Positions 56,385 to 64,000 of a stretch of DNA of 64,000 nt are shown here, piece after piece. Under the pieces are notes generated by a model. It saw nothing but the letters and a program-made list of their open reading frames with translations, was not told the origin of the DNA and made no database searches. Made by a program: the position numbers and the translations under genes. Position 1 is the first letter of the stretch. Every line of letters begins with the position of its first letter. The DNA is from Gordionus sp. m RMFG-2023 (lineage: Eukaryota > Nematomorpha > Gordioida > Chordodea > Parachordodidae), in NCBI RefSeq assembly GCF_954871325.1, contig NC_088777.1, positions 4,590,509-4,654,508 of the forward strand. Direction: 5' to 3'.

Positions 56385-57617
56385 ATTTAAAAAAAAAAAA
56401 ATTTATTTTATATATTATTTATGAATTGTAACTAGAAGAAAAATAATATTAAATATTTTTTGAATTATTTAAAATGTGATTTTAATTTTTTAAAATTAAT
56501 AAATATCATTTGCTATAAATTTGATTTTTAACAATCCATATAATACACGTTGGCTCACTTTGGGCCGGTCTATGACCAACATGCTAGATAAGATAATTAG
56601 GATAGTAAAACAGAAAAGGTATTGATATTATTATATAATTTTAATTTTAATCTTAATTTTTATTTTATATTTTATAATAGAATATTTAAATAAAACTGAT
56701 CTCATGCCACATTTAGAATTTTTTATGGGAATAATAATTTTATTATTAACTTTTTATTATGTAAAAATATGGCATTATTTCAGATACAAAAGTTTTACCA
56801 GATAGAACAACACTTAGCCGGAGTGGATTAGATGATGTGTATTTATCAATGAAAGCATGCATATGTCAACAAATTAATATACGTCCTAAATTTTGTGGTA
56901 TAACTTTTGATATGTGGACCGACAAATATAGACGACAAAATTATAATACTTTACATTTCACGAAATAGATAATAATTTTAATATTGTATTTTATACATTG
57001 GCGACACATCATGTCACTCAAAAATATACCGCTGAAACTATTCTTTCCGAGATAGAAAAAGTTGAAACTTACACACGGACGAATTAACCAAATATGAAAC
57101 GACGGAAGTTGCTTCAGAATTCGATTATCTTAAGTCATAAGCTATGAAACATCCATCTATTCATAAAAATAATCTGGAACAACAAGACTATTTAACTAGT
57201 TTAGAAAAGGAGTGCTATTCATTATTTTCGCCTTATAATTTAGAGATAAAAGATTTCTTAGATTTTTGGAAGATGCATTGGATTTTCTAAACTTTCAATA
57301 TTAACTAGAAAGGATCTGTGCGTTCCAGCTACGAGGCACACCCAGCGAGCGTATATTATCTATAGCTGGGCTCACTTTGAACTCTAAAAGATCATTAATG
57401 TCCTATAAATCTAAATATTATATATGATAATTTTAACTTAATATAATCATTAATTCTAAACATAAAAAAGCATAAATTTTATTTTATAAGTGTTTCCAAT
57501 GAATTTATAATTTTAATTAAAAAAAATTTGAGTTAGAAAAATATTTGACGCCGCCACCAACCGATCATTTATATAAAGAAACGCCACCGCCGATAATGCT
57601 GTCGGCGCACATGTCTA
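56385..57617 (+). mobile_element. truncated, internally deleted copy of the 43100 hAT
   Basis: Lacks the 5' end. Starts at sequence equal to 43245 onward. Contains LSRSGLDDVYLSMKA and FDMWTDKYRR blocks, then jumps (internal deletion at about 57065) to the C-terminal part (SLEKECYSLFSPYNLEIKD), and ends with the 3' terminus CGGCGCACATGTCTA at 57617. Frame breaks throughout. Confidence 0.85.
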
Positions 57618-58290
57618 TAAATAATTAAGATAATAATTTTGTGAAATACTATCATTAACATTATAATATATGTCTGATAATAAATTGGGGATGTGTTAAT
57701 ATTAATCAAATTAGTGTAAAATTAGTTTTAAATATACTTTTAAAAATGAAGAAATATCAACATAGGGACTTTTACTAGTATTTTATAATAGTAATATTTC
57801 ATATTTACACTAAAATTCATAAATAACATATTATGGCCAGTTAACACATACTAAATGGCCCCAATTAAAATATAACCATATTTTTGACTGACCAGTAAAA
57901 CAACTTTCACATAACCTCATCTAGTTCAAAAGCTATTATAGATAGAGCTTTGATTCAAATTTTAATTTTAAAGATTAGGAATTAAGTTACACATAATATT
58001 GAAGTTTTTGGAGAAAAAGAACAATCATGGCCAGTCATGCCACATCTCCCCTATATATTTTTTTTAAAGAATGAATTCACTTCAGTTAATTTCATCATAA
58101 TAGTATGTCGTAAAATTATAAATTTCTAAAATAATATTATCGATATTATCGCTGATCACGTTTTTATTATGATTGTTCATTATTTTTATATAACAATCTA
58201 TCTAATATATATGATCTCCATAATCATAACACGATCGTTTTCGTACCTCCCTAATGTATATTAAATTTAAGGAGACTATATAGTGTAATG
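57618..58290. other. no gene seen
   Basis: AT-rich sequence between a hAT remnant and the tRNA-like sequence. Confidence 0.4.
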
Positions 58291-58295
58291 TTAAT

Positions 58296-58370
58296 TTTTT
58301 GTTCTCTACGAGAATCGAACACGAGCCTCCCGTTTCAAAGGCATATGCTTTGCCGCTTGCACCAACTTGA
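58296..58370 (-). tRNA. tRNA-like sequence or tRNA-derived repeat head
   Basis: The minus strand contains TGGTGCAAGCGGCAAAGC (A-box-like), CTTTGAAAC (candidate GAA anticodon loop) and GTGTTCGATTCTCG (B box/T arm). The acceptor stem does not pair well and the T stem has mismatches, so this is probably a tRNA pseudogene or SINE head rather than a working tRNA. A second, shorter copy lies at 58408-58452. Confidence 0.4.
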
Positions 58371-58407
58371 ATATAAATAAATATAAAATATTAATTATAT
58401 ATATATT

Positions 58408-58452
58408 AAAGCTTCAAAGGCATATGCTTTACGTATTCACCAACTTGAATAT
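58408..58452 (-). repeat. partial copy of the tRNA-like sequence
   Basis: CAAAGGCATATGCTTTACG and CACCAACTTGAATATAA repeat the corresponding part of 58340-58375. The T arm is absent. Confidence 0.6.
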
Positions 58453-59749
58453 AATTAAATTTTTATTACCATACTAGCTGATGGGGTTGAAGGGTAATTA
58501 TTTAGTTTGTGTGTATGGTAGTAAATATACTTTATTAATAAATTTTATATATTAAAATTTAAGATAAAAAAAGGTAAAATTGTTGCAATGTTTACCGTGA
58601 ACATGTATTAGAAATATCAAAATTTAAAAATGTGATGGAAATCATATTGGATAAAATTTAAAATAGAGGTACTTTAAGATTTTTCAATTTTAAATATGGG
58701 TTATAGATTGGTCTGAAATTTTTTTTGCAGACATAGCCAGGCCTCATCAATGTCACATGCAACTTTCTTAATTAATAGTTAACATTTTTAAAATTTTGCG
58801 TGTGCATTGAATGCACTGAATACACACCTAATATTATACATATTCCTGAATATTTAGGGGTAAATAGAACTTTAAATGCATCAAGTACCAATTCAATATT
58901 AATAAGAGATGTATTATTAAAATAAGAGATGTATTATTAAAATACTATTTTAATTCTTGAATTTATGTATAATTTAGAATTTTATACCATTATATTGGGG
59001 TTTCAGAAAAGATAAGAGATATATGGAAGGGACAAAGCACACCTTGGTAACACAAAACTCTTATCTAGCAAGAATAAATTTTTAGATTATAAATTACAAA
59101 TACAAATAAATAACTAACATATTTTATAAAAATAATGGAAAATTTTAGAATAACCCCAAAATAAATATAAATTTTTAAATAACACCTCATAAGATAGGAA
59201 AATTTTGTATTTTTACTCATAACTTCATAATTGTAGAATGTATGTTATTCATAACTTATTATAACATTTTTGATTAAATGTATAACCTTTTTGTTTTACT
59301 TATATATAATTTAACTATGATTGAAGTTAACCTCCTATTATAACTTAGACATATCTTTTTATTTTTTCTATTGTAATTTAATAATAATTTCTTAAATTTA
59401 ATTTTATATTTTGTTAAGTAATAAATCATTTGGTATTTTTAAAATTTAAATTAGGAACATATTTTCAGCATTAATATGTATTCTAGAATTTCATATAAAT
59501 ACCAGGAGCTCACCAGTAGAATCATAGGTAAATCAGATATTTACCCTTCATTTGATGATAATTTTGAAATTAGACAGATTTAATTCTTATAAACCCCTTA
59601 CATCAGACCTATTTTTCTGGATCAAAATAAATTATTTAGGTTCCTGGGCCTGGGAAATATTTTTCATCATTAATATGGACTTGGACATAGCTTGAGAAAC
59701 ATTTTTCATAATTATTATAGTCTAAGATTCCTGTAAATTTTTTAATTTT
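58453..59749. other. AT-rich with a 20-bp tandem duplication
   Basis: No gene seen. AATAAGAGATGTATTATTAA is duplicated at about 58900-58940. GGTCTGAAATTTTTTTTGCA near 58710 foreshadows the direct repeats at 59.75 and 60.3 kb. Confidence 0.45.
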
Positions 59750-60620
59750 AAATATGGGCTAGAAATTGGTCTGAAAACTTTTAAAGACATGGCAAGGCCT
59801 GATCAAAAACCAAGGTCCATGCAACTTTCATATTCTGATTGTATTTTTAAATGTATATTGACTTTTTATATATTTTATTTCAGTCCTCAACTATCAAAAT
59901 TATTATGGTCTTCGGGTTTGAGAAAACCAAGTGCTAGGACCTGGCTTGGGAATTTTTTTAATATTAGGCATAGATGTAATATTTAACACAGAATATTTAT
60001 ATGGCCCTCAGGTAAAATCTAATCTAAATATATTTTTATTCAAAAAAATAGTATTCACTCTTAGTCTTAATGGACTAAAATGGTTTTTAGAGATTTACCT
60101 ATTTCCAGGCTTGGAAAAAAATTTTGAAAATTACTATCGGTTGGCCAGGTTTGAGAAATTTTTTTTATAAAATTATTATAGGTTGGGCTGGGCTTGGAAA
60201 TTATTTTTATAAATTATATTGGGCTGGGCTTGGGGAAAATTTTTCAAAATTATTATGAGCTTGGACGCTTGAGAATTTTTTTATTATTAATTATAGGTGA
60301 GACATTGGCCCAAAACAAATTTTTTTTGCAAATCTGGGCTTGACCTGATCAAAAAACCAAGGCCCATGAAAATCTGAATTTTGATTGTATTTTTAAATTC
60401 ATTATGATTATTTAAATATTTTATTTCAGTTTTCAACTACCAAAATTATTATGATCTTTCATTGGGCTTGGAAGAATTTTTCATTCATAATATGGCTTTG
60501 GACTTTGCCTGGGAATTTTTTTTAATATTAAATATTAGGTATAACTAATCAGTAATATTTAACGAATAATATTGGTATTATCAAGTAAATGCTTTAAATT
60601 TATTTTACTCAAACCATGGC
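59750..60620 (+). repeat. two-copy direct repeat with degenerate GGGCTTGG units
   Basis: Shared blocks at about 59790-59990 and 60345-60560: GGCCTGATCAAAAACCAAGG-like, TTTTATTTCAGT(C/T)(C/T)TCAACTA, AAAATTATTATG(G/A)TCTTC and TTGGGAATTTTTTTAATATT. Between them are shorter units with GGGCTGGGCTTGG. Short open frames here are not convincing genes. Confidence 0.6.
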
Positions 60621-60824
60621 ACTTAGTTTTAATGGATTGAACCTGGCCTGAAGGGGGGAGGGGGTAAAAAGAATAAAAATTGGATATTATTTCAAATAGC
60701 ATAAAAGTAAGAAGAAATTTTCATTCCTCGTCATTTTTGACGGGCTATCTACTAGTAATATCTAGTCATTTTATTTTCTTCTACTTTGAAATAAATTTAA
60801 GGATTTATCATTTTAAATATTGAA

Positions 60825-60945
60825 TAAAGTTTTAAATTATTGAAATTAAAGTTTTAAATTATTGAAAATTAAAGATTTTAAATTATTTAAATATTAAAGA
60901 TTTTAAATTATTGAAAATTAAAGTTTAAATTTTTAAAAAAATATG
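60825..60945 (+). repeat. tandem TTTTAAATTATTGAAAATTAAAG array
   Basis: Four to five degenerate units of about 22-26 bp around TTTTAAATTATTGAAAATTA. Confidence 0.7.
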
Positions 60946-61218
60946 ATCAAAATTAACGAAATCTTTTTATATTGATAAAAAAATTAAGTGAAAGGAATAT
61001 CAGTGATTCTATCGTAAGCCTCACAGAGTAAAAATGCTAATTTATTTTTTTCAAGATTATTACTGAATATTTTATAATTTTTTATTGGCAAAATATATGT
61101 TAGAACCTAAGAACAGTAGCTGAGCCCGGCTACTAGTTTCTCGTGTAATTGAAACTAAGGTATGTAGTAGTATCGATTGGGCCAAGAGACATACTCATAG
61201 GGTTGCGATTAGTATTTA

Positions 61219-61305
61219 ATTGGAAATGAGTATATCTAGTTCGGAGATGAGGGTAGTTGTAAAGTGATATATGTATAAAGCAGAGGTTATTTTTATAGAT
61301 GACCA
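61219..61305 (+). promoter_or_regulatory. possible promoter of the small gene at 61443
   Basis: ATTGG (inverted CCAAT) at 61219-61223 and TATAAAG at 61274-61280, about 165 bp before the ATG. A CCAATCAG lies at 61303. Such motifs are common by chance in AT-rich DNA. Confidence 0.25.
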
Positions 61306-61442
61306 ATCAGGGAAGAGGTGTGTTTAATGAAATATTACGATCAACATTATAAAAAAAAAAAAATTATATATAATTTGAAAATTTTTTCAACATTAGTTTT
61401 ATACAAATTTTTTTTAAAAAAAAACAACAAATATAAATAAAG

Positions 61443-61619
61443 ATGTCTCAATTAAAGAATATTTCGTCGCTTATAATCATGGGTATCTTGTTGATATGGT
61501 ACATGATATGGTCTTCCCGCTACGTTCACGGAGCAACGCTTTTTAATAGATTTTATAATACTAGTAATAATATAATTTTAGGAAAAATGCGTAATCTTAC
61601 ATTCTTTAGAAGTAGTTAG
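61443..61619 (+). CDS. candidate small secreted peptide, 58 residues
   Basis: ATG at 61443 to TAG at 61617-61619. The N-terminal half is hydrophobic (SSLIIMGILLIWYMIW) after a short MSQLKNI lead, followed by SSRYVHG-A, which looks like a signal-peptidase site. The remaining roughly 28 residues are ATLFNRFYNTSNNIILGKMR and NLTFFRSS, polar and basic. The local GC content is higher than the neighbourhood. No family recognised. It could be a first exon, an artefact, or a single-pass membrane peptide. Confidence 0.35.
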   Translation: MSQLKNISSLIIMGILLIWYMIWSSRYVHGATLFNRFYNTSNNIILGKMRNLTFFRSS

Positions 61620-61728
61620 CAGTCTTTCTTATATTTTATTTTTTGTCCTCTAATCGGTGAGTGAGGGGAGAAATGATTAGTGGGAACCAAATATATAAAT
61701 TTTTTTAAAAAAAAGGAGGTCTGTATAG

Positions 61729-61940
61729 TAGTGTTAAAGATTCGTTTTGAGCCAATTTTTACTCAATATTAATGCCAGAAAAATTTTGCTCCAAGCCTCT
61801 AAGATTTTGTTAATAGATATCTCCAGACCTTTGTGCTATCTATGTGCAATATCTGCATGCTTGTATCAAAACTTTCTGCATAAAATATTGAGTTAGACAT
61901 TTATAAAAATCGGCTCATAATCGAGCCGTTTAACAACACT
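61729..61940. repeat. foldback repeat family R1, copy e
   Basis: Left TAGTGTTAAAGATTCGTTTT, right AATCGAGCCGTTTAACAACA. Centre GCTCCAAGCCTCTAAGATTT and AATATCTGCATGCTTG as in the other copies. Confidence 0.8.
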
Positions 61941-62435
61941 ATAATAGCCTGAAAGTAACATATCTTTACTATCAGCTTTTATTTACTCGTTATTTTTTAA
62001 AAATATAGAAAAAAAAATAGTAGAAGCTGGCAAGGCCCAACCTGGACCAGAAGTCCTAAGAGTTTCAAAATATTTCGGGGTAAATTGGAACAAACTTTGC
62101 TAAAATATTTTTACCAGACCGAAAAGTTTCGGAAATTTTTTTAAAATTAGGCCACTAGTCGGACCAAAAGAATTAGCTGGTTAGCCCCTGAAAACGCTTT
62201 CAAAAAATTTCCGAGTTGATATATTAATGACTATTAAATTGATTTATTTTCATTTTCTTTTACATGTCCTATATATTTTATAAAAAAAATTTATTTTTTA
62301 TTATGTTCAAAATTTTGCTAAACTCACTATTTGTGACCATTTTGCTAGAGATTGCCTTTTAATCAATAAAAAGTAAATTAGCTAAAATCTTAATCAGGCC
62401 GTTATTCGACCTAAATCGGGCTTTTTAACAATAAC
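61941..62435. other. AT-rich, ends in truncated R1-type repeat
   Basis: No gene seen. At 62380-62430 GCTAAAATCTTAATCAGGCC and CGGGCTTTTTAACAATAAC are the right half of an R1-related repeat, directly next to a hAT end. Confidence 0.5.
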
Positions 62436-64000
62436 TAGACCTGTTCGCCGGCCGGCCTGGTTACGCCAAAAACGCCGCCGTTTAAGAAAATCACGCCGGC
62501 GCGCCGCCAATTTTTATGTTGGCGGCGCACGGCCTGCGCAGAAAATTTTTTCATATTTTATACCTTTTTATTCTAATGTCAACGTCACTCTTGTAATTTT
62601 TAAATGTCAATCAGGATTTTGATGAATTTTTATTTTCTACTGTTTTAAAATCATAATTATATTGACGTCATTATAGAATTCAATCAATCAAAAATCTAAA
62701 ATTCCAAAAGTTTCCATAATTTTACACATTTTTAAAATGGATGTATCTACATTTAATAATTCTATAAATAATTTTAGTATCCTAACTCTGGATAATAAAA
62801 AATCCATAGTCTGGAAATTTTTTGCAAAAGAATTAGAGAAATTATTACTGCTCTAAGATATAAAACTGCAGAGGTTGAATTTGAATTCGAAAAATATCGA
62901 AGAAAATGTCTAAGTACAATAGATTTAATATCAGACATGTTAGATCTTGACAGAATTGATCCATACCCTACCCGGGTACCCGTTTTCAAATTGGCAATTC
63001 CAATGATAATATTAACAATAATTTCACGCATATGAAAACCTTAAAATTAAATGTCCCAACACATTGGCATAGTATTAATTATGCTAGAAAGCATATATGG
63101 ATTAAATAAGAATTTAATTAATAATGTTTTGAAAAGAATTGGGAAGCACTTTCTCAAATTATGAATCTGATCTGGTAGAAGAACTATTAGCATTTCTTTC
63201 GAAATTTTCAGTACAAAAAGGGCCTACTTTAAACTTTGCGTTACTTTTTAGAAGTGAAATTGAAACACATTTAATATTAAATGATAGTGATAGTTTTGAA
63301 AATTATTTTACTTAAGGAAAATATGCTAAAAAAAACTAGTGTACGATTTCCGGTTTGTAATCGGCAAGGAATATTATATAAGTATATTCTTTTATTTTTT
63401 ATTTAAAATTATCTAGGTATTGGCTTCTCTTTTAGATCCAAGATTTTAAAAATTGACAATTGTGTCAAAATATTTAATAGAGCAAATTGCTCAGCTTCTG
63501 AATTTATAATAAAACATCTTAAACTTATAGAGAATGATGATAATCAGGTAGTAAATATAGCTAATGAGGATGAAGATGAATTATTAAATTCAAGTTATTT
63601 GACAAAATTGGCAAATAAACATTCAACAAATATAAATTATGATTCCAAGTTAGGTGACTTAGAATAAGAATGACACAGTTTTCTTGAAAAATGGCATTCA
63701 CAAGATATGGACGTTCTAAATTTTTGGAGAGAAAAGAAGAGTGAACTTCCCAATCTTTCCAGGCTCGACAAAAGAATTCTTTGCATTCCGGCGACTAGCA
63801 CACCTAGTGAAAGAGTTTTATCTACCGCTGGATTGACGTTAAATTCAAGGAGATCATCATTATGTCCCGAAAATTTAAATAAAATAATTTTTTACCACAT
63901 GATAATTATAAAATTACGAAATCGATTTTTAATATAATAAGTTTTCTATTAAATGAATATTAAAAAAATGCCGAGATATCTGTAGAATAGTGTATATTTA
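62436..64000 (+). mobile_element. third, internally deleted copy of the 43100-type hAT, runs off the window
   Basis: Left terminus TAGACCTGTTCGCCGGCCGG with the GCC-rich subterminal block. Transposase pieces correspond to the second half of the protein: AEVEFEFEKYRRKCLSTIDL near 62870, SVQKGPTLNFALLFRSEIE near 63210, LTKLANKHSTNINYDSKLGD near 63600, and DVLNFWREKKSELPNLS, ATSTPSERVLSTAGLTLNSR at 63710-63860. The first half of the gene is deleted and the remainder has stops. The subfamily differs from the 43100 copy. The 3' end is outside the window. Confidence 0.85.

Noticed and set aside
1-64000. CRISPR arrays, operons, prokaryotic genes
   Set aside because: Spliced genes, hAT elements with 8-bp duplications and no spaced short repeats argue against any prokaryotic system.

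Overview
The window is AT-rich eukaryotic nuclear DNA, almost certainly from an animal. Two host genes can be assembled exon by exon, with GT/AG introns and consistent phases: an EDC4/Ge-1 mRNA-decapping scaffold and a secreted CAP-superfamily (CRISP/SCP-like) protein carrying the animal-type GHYTQ-VVW motif. Both are quite diverged from vertebrate relatives and sit in sequence dominated by DNA transposons. I cannot name the lineage from sequence alone.

Layout. 0.5-21.6 kb: EDC4 on the minus strand, eleven exons recognised, 5' end near 21.6 kb, 3' end beyond the left edge. Its introns hold a 686-bp hAT MITE (1.8-2.5 kb), a 7.4-kb inverted-repeat structure (4.0-11.5 kb) whose centre carries an apparently intact three-exon hAT transposase (7.2-9.1 kb), a 90-bp hAT MITE 26 bp from a splice donor, and several nested MITEs. 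21.8-25.9 kb: a hAT element with a perfect 8-bp target duplication, containing two further hAT elements, each with its own near-perfect duplication. 26-30.3 kb: foldback repeats, a gag-like fossil fragment, and a roughly 530-bp uninterrupted TTTTC array.

30.8-54.7 kb: a large inverted duplication. The left arm (30.8-36.6 kb) is the mirror of the right arm (47.05-54.7 kb). The right arm plus the spacer contain a CAP gene on the minus strand (five exons, 48.9 to 41.8 kb). The left arm carries only the first three of these exons and has lost an exon-2 splice donor, so it is a partial pseudogene copy. Differences between the arms give natural empty sites for a TA-flanked Tc1/mariner-type element (33.4-34.4 kb) and for a 1.8-kb hAT (51.2-53.0 kb). 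The right arm also has a 654-bp tandem duplication. The spacer holds minisatellites at the inner breakpoint, hAT and Tc1-like relics, and a 2,985-bp hAT (43.1-46.1 kb) with a perfect 8-bp target duplication.

55.5-64 kb: truncated relatives of that same hAT at 56.4-57.6 kb and from 62.4 kb to the right edge, a tRNA-like sequence, degenerate direct repeats, and a small unreported candidate gene (58 codons, signal-peptide-like N terminus) at 61.44 kb.

The transposons belong mainly to the hAT superfamily, in at least five terminal-sequence groups. A palindromic foldback family ending in GTTGTTAAA is scattered through the whole window.
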